Of a DNA stretch of 64,000 nucleotides, positions 25,047 to 32,705 are shown piece after piece (position 1 is the stretch's first letter; every line of letters starts with the position of its first letter). Under the pieces are notes generated by a model. That model searched no databases, was not told the DNA's origin, and worked only from the letters and a program-made list of their open reading frames with translations. Source of the stretch: Dactylosporangium sucinum. Lineage in GTDB: Bacteria; Actinomycetota; Actinomycetes; Mycobacteriales; Micromonosporaceae. The stretch spans positions 1 through 64,000 of the forward strand of contig NZ_BMPI01000009.1 in the NCBI RefSeq assembly GCF_014647515.1, given 5' to 3'. The position numbers and the translations under genes were made by a program.

Positions 25047-25123
25047 CGTCGATCTTGGAGTTGTGGTGCCTCACAAACCGGGCATTCTGGGAGTGTCCTG
25101 GCACCACAACTCCAAGATCGACG
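25047..25123. repeat. hairpin with perfect 24-bp arms
   Basis: The left arm, 25047-25070, and right arm, 25100-25123, are exact reverse complements, separated by a 29-base loop. The arm begins CGTCGATCTTGGAGTTGTGG. Its A/T content is far higher than the surrounding low-complexity DNA. It is too long and its loop too large for an ordinary terminator; a dispersed palindromic element, a structured RNA or the core of a non-autonomous mobile element are possible. Confidence 0.85.
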
Positions 25124-25250
25124 AACGGAACGGGGAGGGCAGGACGGGCAGGCAGGCAGCGCGGGACGGACGGGGCGGCAAAGCGGTCCGGGCGGAGCGG
25201 AGCGGGCGGGACGGGCGGGGCGGTCCGCGCGGAGCAGGCGGGCAGGACGG
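25124..25250. repeat. purine-rich low-complexity right flank
   Basis: About 125 bases of GGGCGGGACGGGCGG-like units following the hairpin and leading into the 13-bp tandem array. No gene is seen. The bias is opposite to that of the left flank. Confidence 0.65.
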
Positions 25251-25341
25251 GCGGGCACCACGGGCGGGCACCACGGGCGGGCACCACGGGCGGGCACCAC
25301 GGGCGGGCACCACGGGCGGGCACCACGGGCGGGCACCACGG
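25251..25341. repeat. seven perfect 13-bp tandem repeats
   Basis: The unit GCGGGCACCACGG is repeated without change seven times and continues as a degraded eighth copy (GCGGGCAGGACGG). The unit length is not a multiple of three and the array ends 27 bases before the stop of the next minus-strand gene. The identity of the copies suggests recent slippage expansion. It contains CACC/GGTG cores that also occur at the inner ends of the hairpin arms. Confidence 0.9.
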
Positions 25342-25368
25342 GCGGGCAGGACGGGCGGGCGGGCAGGG

Positions 25369-26208
25369 CTAGTGCAGGAGCTGGAGCTCGTCGCGGAGGT
25401 CGTTGGTCAGTTTGACCAGCTGCGTCAGGCTCGCGGGCAGCGGCTCCACCTGCGGCAGAGCGGCCAGGCCGTTGACCACCTGGGCGAAGGTCGGCAGGTC
25501 CTCCCAGCGGGCCTCGCGCCAGCTGACGCCGCCGGTGCCGGTCCACCGGGTGAGGACCTGCTGGCGGTACACCCCGGCGGGGATCATCACCACCTCGCCG
25601 ACGGCGGCCTTGCCGGGCTCGGTGGTGCTCGGGAAGTACTTGTAGTTGAACCGCGGCAGCGGGGTGGCGCCGGCCGGGTCGGCGAACGCGGTCGTCTGCT
25701 CCAGCTCGTGGGGCCAGTCGCCGAGCGAAGCGCCGTCGAGGCGCAGCCGGCCGAACTCGAAGCCCTCCCAGCTTGCCGTGACCTCGACACCGCCGCCGAT
25801 GTTGTGCGGCGCGGAGACGTCGGCGAAGAGCTTCGGATGCCCGGCCTCGTCGCGGCCGACGATGATCGGGTCGGCCATGCTCTCCCACATCACCGCGACG
25901 AAGTCGCCGAGGGTCTCGCCCGCGGCGCCCCGGTGGACCGCGCGGAAGAGCACCTCGAAGTAGTTGTAGCCGCGGCCGGCCAGCCACGGGAAGCCGAGGT
26001 TGTGCAGCACCCGGACGGTCACCACCGGGTCGGGCGCGGGGACGAACGGCGCCGGCAGCACGGCCGCCAGCCGGTCGGGGTCGGTGCGGTAGGCGCAGGT
26101 GAGCAGGTTCGTGCGGATCGGCTCGCCGGTGAACCGGCGGCCGCCGGGGCCCTGGCGCGGGCCGAGCGACGGGCCGAAGCCGATCGGCATGCGGTACATC
26201 TCGGTCAT
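25369..26208 (-). CDS. acetoacetate decarboxylase-family protein
   Basis: A 279-residue ADC-fold protein. Lys126 in GHPKLFADVSAP corresponds to the Schiff-base lysine of acetoacetate decarboxylase, but the following residue is Leu where classical enzymes have a second lysine that lowers the pKa of the first. Other family features are ADPIIVGRDEAG and a cluster of aromatic pocket residues (RFNYKYFP). The ATG overlaps the P450 stop by four bases. It may decarboxylate a beta-keto acid, or act as a hydratase or aldolase as some family members do. Its stop lies next to the 13-bp repeat array. Confidence 0.82.
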   Translation of the reverse strand: MTEMYRMPIGFGPSLGPRQGPGGRRFTGEPIRTNLLTCAYRTDPDRLAAVLPAPFVPAPDPVVTVRVLHNLGFPWLAGRGYNYFEVLFRAVHRGAAGETLGDFVAVMWESMADPIIVGRDEAGHPKLFADVSAPHNIGGGVEVTASWEGFEFGRLRLDGASLGDWPHELEQTTAFADPAGATPLPRFNYKYFPSTTEPGKAAVGEVVMIPAGVYRQQVLTRWTGTGGVSWREARWEDLPTFAQVVNGLAALPQVEPLPASLTQLVKLTNDLRDELQLLH

Positions 26209-27470
26209 GGCGCACCCTCCGCGGACGTGGCGTGGAACGGGCAACCGCCCGCGGCGGCGGCCGGCCGGGCCCGCAGGACGACCGGGAACCGGGCGAACCG
26301 CATGGTCGCGGTGTTCTCCCGGAACACCGGCGGGTCGGCGGGGTCGATGGCCGGCTCGTACCGCAGCACCTCCTGCAGCAGCCGGGTGAGCACGCCCGCG
26401 GGGACGTCGTCGCGGTCGACCGACCCGTTGCCCGCCCCGACGGCGACCTGCCGGCCGAGGCACGTGTGGGCCCCGTCGCCGAACGCCAGCCCGTAGGCGG
26501 TGGTGCGCGGCGGCAGCGGCCGGTAGGGGTCGTACTCCTGCGCCGTCGGCCCGAAGACGGTCTCGTCGCGGTTGGCCTCGTTGAGGTCGAGCAGCAGTTG
26601 CTCCCCGGCCGCGAACGTCCGCCCGCTCGGCAGCGTTACATCCTCGAGCGCGAGGCGCAGCAGGGCCGGCACGGTCGGGTGCAGCCGCAGGCCCTCGCTC
26701 ACCGCCCGCTGCAGGAACGACAGGTCGCCCGCCTTGGCCCGGTCCTCCGGCCGGCGCTCGAAGTGCGCGAGCACCTCCTGCAGCACGTGCGGGGCCAGGT
26801 GCGTGGTCGTGTTCGCCGACGCGGTGACGTAGAAGATGACCTCGCGCAGCAGCTTCTCGGGCTCCCAGTCGCCGTAGTTGCGCAGCAGCAGCGTGGTGAG
26901 GTCGTTGGGAACCTCGGCGGCCGCGGCCAGCAGCGCCTGGCGCCGCTGCATGGCGGGGCGGAAGAAGCGCTCGCCGAAGCGGTCCTTGGCGGCCACGGCG
27001 GCGGCGACCACGGCCTCGCGGTCGTGGATGGCCCACTCGGCCGACGAGCCCTCGCCGAAGTGCTCGGCCAGCTCCCGCAGCTCGTCGACGTCGGCCGGGC
27101 CGGCCAGGTCGTCGATGCCGACGACCTTCGCGGTCACCCGCAGCAGGGCGTCGCGCATCACGTGCATGATGTCGACCTTCGGAGCAGCCGCCCCGCCGTC
27201 GAACGCCGCCTCCAGCTGCTCGCGCAGCGCCGGCACGACCGTGCGCAGCTCGTAGTCCATCAGCTGGGCCCGGGAGAACATCACGACCTCGGTGCGGCGG
27301 CGCTTGAGGTGCTCCTCGACGCTGAGCGTCATGAGCGTGCCCTCCAGCAGCGGGCCGCTGACCCGCACGAACATCGACGGCCAGAAGCCGGACGAGCGCA
27401 GGACCTCCTGCACCTCGTGATAGGCGACCACCCGGGTCATCTCGACGTGGTCGGCGATCGCCGGCGTCAT
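26205..27470 (-). CDS. cytochrome P450
   Basis: A 421-residue P450. The I-helix region is VTASANTTTHLA (Asn in place of the acid, threonines kept), ExxR is E259/R262 and the haem loop is FGDGAHTCLG with Cys337, where histidine replaces the usual arginine. The segment after the cysteine is unlike typical CYPs (GAGNGSVDRDDVPAG). The ATG at 27470 overlaps the ferredoxin stop by four bases. It forms an operon with its own ferredoxin and an ADC-like protein. Confidence 0.88.
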   Translation of the reverse strand: MTPAIADHVEMTRVVAYHEVQEVLRSSGFWPSMFVRVSGPLLEGTLMTLSVEEHLKRRRTEVVMFSRAQLMDYELRTVVPALREQLEAAFDGGAAAPKVDIMHVMRDALLRVTAKVVGIDDLAGPADVDELRELAEHFGEGSSAEWAIHDREAVVAAAVAAKDRFGERFFRPAMQRRQALLAAAAEVPNDLTTLLLRNYGDWEPEKLLREVIFYVTASANTTTHLAPHVLQEVLAHFERRPEDRAKAGDLSFLQRAVSEGLRLHPTVPALLRLALEDVTLPSGRTFAAGEQLLLDLNEANRDETVFGPTAQEYDPYRPLPPRTTAYGLAFGDGAHTCLGRQVAVGAGNGSVDRDDVPAGVLTRLLQEVLRYEPAIDPADPPVFRENTATMRFARFPVVLRARPAAAAGGCPFHATSAEGAP

Positions 27471-27676
27471 CGCACCCTCTCCTCTGCGTCCTCCAGCACG
27501 ATCGCGAGCTCCGGGCAGCTGGCCTCGGCCGCCCGGGCCCCGTCGAGGTCGGCCCGGCCCAGCTCGCGGTCGACGGCGACGGCCGTGCCGTCGTCCTGGA
27601 ACCGGAACAGCTCGGGCGCCGTCACGACGCACACGCCATGGCTCTGGCAGCGCTCGGCATCAACGCGGGCCTTCAT
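27467..27676 (-). CDS. 3Fe-4S ferredoxin
   Basis: A 69-residue ferredoxin with C10-x2-H13-x2-C16 and C54-P, the 3Fe-4S pattern of P450 partners. First gene of the ferredoxin-P450-ADC operon, divergent from a TetR regulator. It must borrow a reductase, most simply the one at 20915-22123. Confidence 0.88.
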   Translation of the reverse strand: MKARVDAERCQSHGVCVVTAPELFRFQDDGTAVAVDRELGRADLDGARAAEASCPELAIVLEDAEERVR

Positions 27677-27706
27677 CGGTACCTCCCGCAGTAAACGAAC
27701 ACCACT

Positions 27707-27724
27707 GTACGTTTCGGAGCGTAC
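27707..27724. promoter_or_regulatory. inverted repeat between ferredoxin operon and TetR gene
   Basis: GTACG-N8-CGTAC, perfect five-base arms in the 119-bp divergent gap. The span suits a TetR dimer, and the position close to the ferredoxin start suits repression of that operon and autoregulation of the TetR gene. It is unrelated to the island motif. Confidence 0.5.
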
Positions 27725-27795
27725 GAGCGGGATCGTTCCATGGCAAGGGTTTGCGTGGTCTCGACAAGGCGAGGGGCTGGGTCATACTGCGAGGC

Positions 27796-28467
27796 ATGAG
27801 ACGCAGCACCACGGCGGAGGCCATCGTGCGCAGCCTGGCGGCCGAGGACGGCCGCGCCCTGCGCAGCGACGGGCAGCGCAACCGCGACCTCGTCGTCGAC
27901 GCGGCCCTGGAGATCTTCGCCGAGGACGGCATGATGGGCACCGTCGAGAAGATCGCCGAACGGGCCGGGGTCAGCCGCACCACCGTCTACCGCAGCTTCC
28001 CGACCCGCCAGGCGCTGCAGATCGCGGTCGCCACGAGCCAGTTCGCGCAGATCCACCGCATCGCGCTCGACGCGCAGGCCGGCTCCGACGGCAGGGGGTC
28101 CGGCCTGGTCGACTTCGTGTTCGGCGCGTTCGAGTACAACCAGGCCAACCGGCTCTATCTGGAGCTGTTCGGCGGCCGCCCGACGGCCGAGATGCGCGAC
28201 GTGCACGTCGCCTCCCGGCTGACCATCGCCGAGCTCACCGACGAGAGCCGGGCCGCGGGCGTGGTCCGCGCCGAGGTGACCGACGACGACGTCGCACTGT
28301 TCGTCGGCGGGCTGTCGGTGCGGCTGGCCACCGACCGCGCCACGACCCAGGACGACTGGCGGCGCTCGGCCCGGTTCGCCCTCATCGGCCTCGGCGTGCC
28401 CGACCGCCTGCTGCCGCCGCACCGGATCCCCCGGGCCCACCTCGACCCGGCGGCCACCGATGCGTGA
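27796..28467 (+). CDS. TetR-family transcriptional regulator
   Basis: A 223-residue regulator. The HTH lies at about residues 45-75: AALEIFAEDGMMGTVEKIAERAGVSRTTVYRSFPTR. The C-terminal ligand domain is alpha-helical with no close recognisable relative. The ATG at 27796 is chosen so that the protein has a normal short arm before the HTH. The stop overlaps the IclR gene start by eight bases, so both regulators are made from one transcript. Its likely target is the divergent ferredoxin-P450-ADC operon. Confidence 0.88.
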   Translation: MRRSTTAEAIVRSLAAEDGRALRSDGQRNRDLVVDAALEIFAEDGMMGTVEKIAERAGVSRTTVYRSFPTRQALQIAVATSQFAQIHRIALDAQAGSDGRGSGLVDFVFGAFEYNQANRLYLELFGGRPTAEMRDVHVASRLTIAELTDESRAAGVVRAEVTDDDVALFVGGLSVRLATDRATTQDDWRRSARFALIGLGVPDRLLPPHRIPRAHLDPAATDA

Positions 28468-29200
28468 CGACGCCGCGCCGGGCGACGCGCCGGTCCAGTC
28501 GATCCTGCGCGCCTTCCAGCTGCTGGAGGCGCTCGCGGCGGCGGGCGGGACGGCCTCGGTCACCGAGCTGCGCGACGCCGCCGGGCTGCCGCTCGCCACC
28601 ATTCATCGCCTGCTGCGCACGCTGGTCGCCGCCGGCTACGTGCGGCAGGAGTCGAACCGGGCCTATGCCCTCAGCGCCCGGCTGACCCGGCTGGGCGAGG
28701 CCTCCGGCTGGTCGACGGCCCGGTGGGCCACCCCGCACCTGCAGCGCGTCGTCGACCAGCTCGACGAGAGTGCGAACCTGGCCAAGCTCGACGGCGTGCG
28801 CGTGGTCTACGTCGCGCAGGTCCCCGGCCGCCACTCGATGCGCATGTTCACGGAGGTGGGCCGGCACGCCGGCGCGCACTCGACCGCGGTCGGCAAGGCC
28901 ATGCTGGCGCAGCTGCCGCCGCGCCGGCTGCAGGCGCTGGCCGAGCACCTTCCCAGCGCGGCGGCGTCGCTGGCGGCGGAGCTGGAGCTGGTGCGCCGCG
29001 ACGGCTACGCGATCGACGACGAGGAGCAGGAGGCCGGGGTCCGGTGTGTGGCGGTGGCGCTGCCGCCGTCGGACGCGGTCCCGATGGCCGTTTCGATCTC
29101 CGGCCCGGTGACCCGGATGACCGACGACCTGATCCGGTCGGCCGTGCCGGTGCTCACCGCGGCGGCCACCGCCCTGAGGACGGACCGGTTTTCCGACTAA
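28460..29200 (+). CDS. IclR-family transcriptional regulator
   Basis: A 246-residue regulator: winged HTH at residues 12-75 (ILRAFQLLEALAAAGGTASVTELRDAAGLPLATIHRLLRTLVAAGYV) and a C-terminal IclR effector domain with HAGAHSTAVGKAMLAQLPP and GYAIDDEEQEAGVRCVAVAL. It precedes malate synthase, and a perfect TTTTCCG/CGGAAAA inverted repeat straddles its stop codon, the type of site IclR proteins bind before glyoxylate-pathway genes. It probably controls aceB in response to a small carboxylate. Confidence 0.9.
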   Translation: MRDDAAPGDAPVQSILRAFQLLEALAAAGGTASVTELRDAAGLPLATIHRLLRTLVAAGYVRQESNRAYALSARLTRLGEASGWSTARWATPHLQRVVDQLDESANLAKLDGVRVVYVAQVPGRHSMRMFTEVGRHAGAHSTAVGKAMLAQLPPRRLQALAEHLPSAAASLAAELELVRRDGYAIDDEEQEAGVRCVAVALPPSDAVPMAVSISGPVTRMTDDLIRSAVPVLTAAATALRTDRFSD

Positions 29201-29228
29201 CGGAAAACTAGGAGCATATTGCGGAAAA
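29188..29228. promoter_or_regulatory. IclR-type operator before malate synthase
   Basis: GTTTTCCG (29188-29195), a five-base spacer, then CGGAAAAC (29201-29208), perfect eight-base arms. A further CGGAAAA at 29222-29228 lies 21 bases after the first copy, two helical turns. The site covers the end of the IclR gene and the start of the 74-bp gap to aceB. Confidence 0.65.
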
Positions 29229-29274
29229 GTACCTCGGGGGGCCACGATGACGGCGAATCCCGAGGAGGTCCGCC

Positions 29275-30828
29275 TTGTCCGCTCAGGTTGTCGCCCCGCT
29301 GCACGATCGCTACGACGAGATCCTCACGCCGGCCGCGTTGGAGTTCCTGGCCGGCCTGCACCGCCGGTTCGAGCCGCGGCGACGGGAGCTGCTCGCCGCC
29401 CGTGACCGCCGCTACGCCGAGCTGGCCGCCGGCGGCACGCTCGACTTCCTGGCCGAGACCAAGGACGTCCGCGAGGACGAGTCGTGGCGCGTCGCGTCGC
29501 CCGCCCCCGGCCTGGTCGACCGCCGCGCCGAGATCACCGGCCCGACCGACCGCAAGATGACGATCAACGCGCTGAACTCCGGCGCCAAGGTGTGGCTGGC
29601 CGACCACGAGGACGCCAACACCCCGCTCTGGGAGAACATGATCGAGGGCCAGCTCAACCTGCGCGACGCGGTCGCCGGCACGATCAGCTTCACCTCGCCC
29701 GAGGGCAAGCACTACCGGCTGACCGACGGCCCCCGGCCGACGATCGTGGTGCGCCCGCGCGGCTGGCACCTGCCGGAGAAGCACATCCTCGTCGACGGGC
29801 AGCCCGTGTCCGGCTCCCTGGTCGACTTCGCGCTGTACTGCTTCCACAACCACCACGCCACCCGGCCCTACTTCTACCTGCCCAAGATGGAGTCGCACCT
29901 CGAGGCGCGGCTGTGGAACGACGTCTTCCTGCACGCCCAGGAGGCGCTCGGGCTGCCCCGCGGCACCATCCGCGCCACCGTCCTCATCGAGACGTTCCCG
30001 GCCGCGTTCGAGATGGAGGAGATCCTCTACGAGCTGCGCGAGCACTCGGCCGGGCTCAACGCCGGCCGCTGGGACTACATGTTCAGCGTCATCAAGAAGC
30101 TGCGCACCCACGGCGACGACTTCCTCCTGCCCGACCGCAACTCGGTGACGATGACCGTGCCGTTCATGCGCGCCTACACCGAGCTGCTCGTGAGCACCTG
30201 CCACAAGCGCGGCGCCCACGCGATCGGCGGCATGGCCGCGTTCATCCCGAGCAAGGACGAGGCCGTCAACGCGGCCGCGTTCGAGAAGGTCCGCGGCGAC
30301 AAGACCCGCGAGGCGAACGACGGCTTCGACGGCTCCTGGGTCGCGCACCCGGCGATGGTCGCGCTGTGCACCGAGGTGTTCGACGGCGTGCTCGGCGACC
30401 GCCCGAACCAGCTCGGCAACACCCGCGACGACGTGCGCGTCACCGCCGCCGAGCTGCTCGACGTGCGCAGCACGCCGGGCGCGGTCACCGAGGCCGGGCT
30501 GCGCAGCAACATCAGCGTCGGCGTGCGCTACCTGGAGGCGTGGCTGCGCGGCACCGGCGCGGTCGGCATCAACAACCTCATGGAGGACGCGGCGACCGCC
30601 GAGATCTCCCGCTCGCAGGTCTGGCAGTGGCTGCACACCGCGGTCCGGCTCGACGACGGCCAGGTCGTCGACCGCGCCCTCGTCGAGCGGCTCATCGACG
30701 AGGAGATGGCGGCGATCGCGCCGGAGGGCGGCCGGTGGGCCGAGGCCCGCGCGCTGTTCACCGAGATGGCCCTCGCGGACGAGTTCGCCGAGTTCCTGAC
30801 GCTGCCCGCCTACGAGCGCATGCCGTGA
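29275..30828 (+). CDS. aceB: malate synthase A
   Basis: Condenses glyoxylate with acetyl-CoA to malate. The 517-residue length is that of the A isoform. Motifs include TGPTDRKMTINALNSGAKVWLADHEDAN, LIETFPAAFEMEEILYELREHSAGLNAGRWDYMFS (with the metal-binding glutamate and aspartate), MRAYTELLVSTCHKRGAHAIGGMAAFIP and the C-terminal INNLMEDAATAEISRSQVWQW with the catalytic aspartate. The start is TTG with GGAGG six bases upstream. No isocitrate lyase gene is in the window, so glyoxylate may come from the island's own C-C lyase chemistry. Confidence 0.96.
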   Translation: MSAQVVAPLHDRYDEILTPAALEFLAGLHRRFEPRRRELLAARDRRYAELAAGGTLDFLAETKDVREDESWRVASPAPGLVDRRAEITGPTDRKMTINALNSGAKVWLADHEDANTPLWENMIEGQLNLRDAVAGTISFTSPEGKHYRLTDGPRPTIVVRPRGWHLPEKHILVDGQPVSGSLVDFALYCFHNHHATRPYFYLPKMESHLEARLWNDVFLHAQEALGLPRGTIRATVLIETFPAAFEMEEILYELREHSAGLNAGRWDYMFSVIKKLRTHGDDFLLPDRNSVTMTVPFMRAYTELLVSTCHKRGAHAIGGMAAFIPSKDEAVNAAAFEKVRGDKTREANDGFDGSWVAHPAMVALCTEVFDGVLGDRPNQLGNTRDDVRVTAAELLDVRSTPGAVTEAGLRSNISVGVRYLEAWLRGTGAVGINNLMEDAATAEISRSQVWQWLHTAVRLDDGQVVDRALVERLIDEEMAAIAPEGGRWAEARALFTEMALADEFAEFLTLPAYERMP

Positions 30829-30835
30829 CGCGACA

Positions 30836-30864
30836 GGCGGTCCGCCGGGGCCCGGCGGACCGCC
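30836..30864. terminator. bidirectional stem-loop between convergent genes
   Basis: Positions 30836-30849 and 30851-30864 are perfect 14-base reverse complements, giving an almost loopless GC-rich hairpin in the 38-bp gap between aceB and the convergent MenB/BadI-like gene. No U-run follows on either strand. It probably ends both transcripts. Confidence 0.65.
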
Positions 30865-30866
30865 GT

Positions 30867-31631
30867 TCAGGCCGGGTCCGGGAACCGCGGGCGGCGCTTC
30901 TCCAGGAAGGCGGTGGCCCCCTCGACCATGTCGGGGCTGCCGACCGCCTGCACCAGCATCCCCAGCCCGGTGCTGAAGGAGTCGCGCGCGGCGTTCCACC
31001 AGACGTTCGAACTGACCTTGGTGATCTCCAGGTACCGCGGGCTGAGCGCCTCGATCTCCGCGCACACCTCGGCGACCCGCGCCTCGAGCGCGTCGTCGTC
31101 CACCACCTCGTTGACGAGGCCGAGCCCAAGGGCCTGCTCGGCGCTGTACCGCCGGCACAGCATCGCCATCTCCTTGGCCCGCTTCTCGCCGATCTGCGTC
31201 GCCAGCACGTTGGTGGCGCCCATCACCGGCGAGCTGCCCACGCGCGGCCCGGTCTGGCCGAACGTCGCCGAGCGGGCGGCGACCGCCAGGTCGCAGGCGA
31301 CCACGAGCTCGTTGCCGCCGCCGGCCGCGGCCCCGCCGACCGCGGCGATGACCGGCCGCGGGCACTGCCGCACGGCGTCGAGCAGGCGCAGCGACGCGCG
31401 GTACAGCCCGCGCATGTTCTCCATGGTCGGCTGGGCCAGGCCGGTGAGGGCTCCCCCGGCGCAGAAGCTGCCGCCGGATCCGGTGATGACCACCGACCGC
31501 GCGGCGGCCGCATCCTCCAGGGCGTCGGCGATCGCGTGCGCCATCGGGGCGTCGTACGCGTTGCGCCGCTCGGGCCGGTTGAGCCGGATCCACACCGCGG
31601 AGCCCCGGCGCTCGACCTCGACATCCGTCAT
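30867..31631 (-). CDS. enoyl-CoA hydratase-family enzyme, MenB/BadI-like ring hydrolase or cyclase
   Basis: A 254-residue crotonase-fold protein. The oxyanion-hole motifs are SGGSFCAGGAL and AAAGGGNELVVACDLAVAA. The next segment, FGQTGPRVGSSPVMGATNVL, followed by GEKRAKEMAMLCRRYSAEQALGLGLVNEVV, resembles dihydroxynaphthoyl-CoA synthase (MenB) and 2-ketocyclohexanecarboxyl-CoA hydrolase (BadI), not ordinary hydratases. In a degradative island a BadI- or EchA20-like ring-opening role is more likely than menaquinone synthesis. It is last in an operon with an LLM oxidoreductase and an acyl-CoA dehydrogenase. Confidence 0.82.
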   Translation of the reverse strand: MTDVEVERRGSAVWIRLNRPERRNAYDAPMAHAIADALEDAAAARSVVITGSGGSFCAGGALTGLAQPTMENMRGLYRASLRLLDAVRQCPRPVIAAVGGAAAGGGNELVVACDLAVAARSATFGQTGPRVGSSPVMGATNVLATQIGEKRAKEMAMLCRRYSAEQALGLGLVNEVVDDDALEARVAEVCAEIEALSPRYLEITKVSSNVWWNAARDSFSTGLGMLVQAVGSPDMVEGATAFLEKRRPRFPDPA

Positions 31632-31635
31632 CTGT

Positions 31636-32655
31636 TCAGCCTCCGTGACGCGGGAAGTGGGGCAGTACCTCGTTCCGGAACAGGGCGAGGGTCGCGAGCA
31701 CCTGCTCCTGCGGCAGGTCGTGCCACTGCATGCGCAGGATGACGTAGGTGACGCCGAGCTCCTGCAGGTCCTTGAGCCGGCGGACGCACTCGGCCGGGGT
31801 GGTGAAGATGTACGAGTGCGCGGCCACGTCCTCGGCCGCCTGCGCGTCGCTCAGCTGCCGGTAGCTCGCGGTGGCGTCGGGGGCGTTGAAGGCGCTGTAG
31901 GCGCGGGTGAGGTTGCCGCGGGCCCGGGCGCCGATCGCCATCGCCCGCTCGGGGTCGTGGTCGAGCACCAGCTCCCGCCGCACCACGACGTCCCGGTCGC
32001 CGCGCGTGCCGGCCGCCGCGATCTCGGCCCGGTACCAGCCGAGCACCGTCGCCAGCCGCTCCGGGGTCACGTGCGGCGGGATGATCCAGGCGTCGCCGAG
32101 CCGGGCCGCGCGCCGGGCGCCGGTGCGGTGGGCGCCGGCGCCGACCCAGATCGGCGGCCCGCCCGGCCGCACCGGCGGCAGGCTGATCCGCTGGCCCTTG
32201 AGCGTGTAGTGCCGCCCGGCGAAGTCGACCGGCGCTCCCGACCACAGGCCGCGGACGACGGCGACGGACTCCTCGTAGCGGGAGACGCGCTCGTCGAGCG
32301 GGATGCCGAAGGACTCGAACTCGTTCTCGCGGTAGCCCAGGCCGAACCCGGCGATCGCGCGGCCGCCGCTGATGTGGTCGAGCGTGGAGTACAGCTCCGC
32401 GACCTCGACCGGGTGGTGCAGCGGCAGGATCAGCATGTTGGTGCCGACGGCCATCTCGCCGGCCTCGGCGGCGATCGCGGCGAGCGTCGGGATCGGCTGC
32501 AGCGTCGGCATGTTGCCGAGGTAGTGCTGCAGCATCCAGACCGACGACAGCCCGGCGTCGGCGGCCGCGGCGACCTGCTCGCGCATCGGCCCGATCAGGT
32601 CGGCCGGGCGCCGGTCGGGCGGGAAGTCGTTCTGCACGGCCAGTCCGAAGCGCAT
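31636..32655 (-). CDS. LLM-class flavin-dependent oxidoreductase
   Basis: A 339-residue luciferase-like TIM-barrel protein. MRFGLAVQNDFPP, VGTNMLILPLHHPVEVAELYSTLDHISGGRAIAGFGLGYRENEFESFG and PPIWVGAGAHRTGARRAARLGDAWII are the usual family blocks, binding FMN or F420. The GYRE-x-EF-x-FG motif is frequent in F420-linked actinobacterial members. It lies between ACAD and BadI-like genes with a four-base gap to the latter. It may oxidise or reduce a ring or acyl-CoA intermediate; cofactor and reaction are inferred. Confidence 0.86.
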   Translation of the reverse strand: MRFGLAVQNDFPPDRRPADLIGPMREQVAAAADAGLSSVWMLQHYLGNMPTLQPIPTLAAIAAEAGEMAVGTNMLILPLHHPVEVAELYSTLDHISGGRAIAGFGLGYRENEFESFGIPLDERVSRYEESVAVVRGLWSGAPVDFAGRHYTLKGQRISLPPVRPGGPPIWVGAGAHRTGARRAARLGDAWIIPPHVTPERLATVLGWYRAEIAAAGTRGDRDVVVRRELVLDHDPERAMAIGARARGNLTRAYSAFNAPDATASYRQLSDAQAAEDVAAHSYIFTTPAECVRRLKDLQELGVTYVILRMQWHDLPQEQVLATLALFRNEVLPHFPRHGG

Positions 32656-32705
32656 GCCTGGGCTCCATTCGGTACGTCGGGATCCAGCGGTACCCCGGGA
32701 TTCGG

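Noticed and set aside
25047-25123. Ordinary intrinsic terminator
   Set aside because: The arms are 24 bp, the loop is 29 bases, no U-run follows on either strand, and more than 240 bases separate it from the stop of the nearest minus-strand gene.
25251-25341. Possible CRISPR array
   Set aside because: The 13-bp units are directly tandem with no unique spacers, and no cas genes are present, so it is a minisatellite.
24695-25415. Several open frames through the low-complexity block
   Set aside because: They encode Pro/Ala/Arg or Gly/Arg/Ala strings in several frames and both strands, as expected of repeated GC-rich units; no start signal or conserved pattern.
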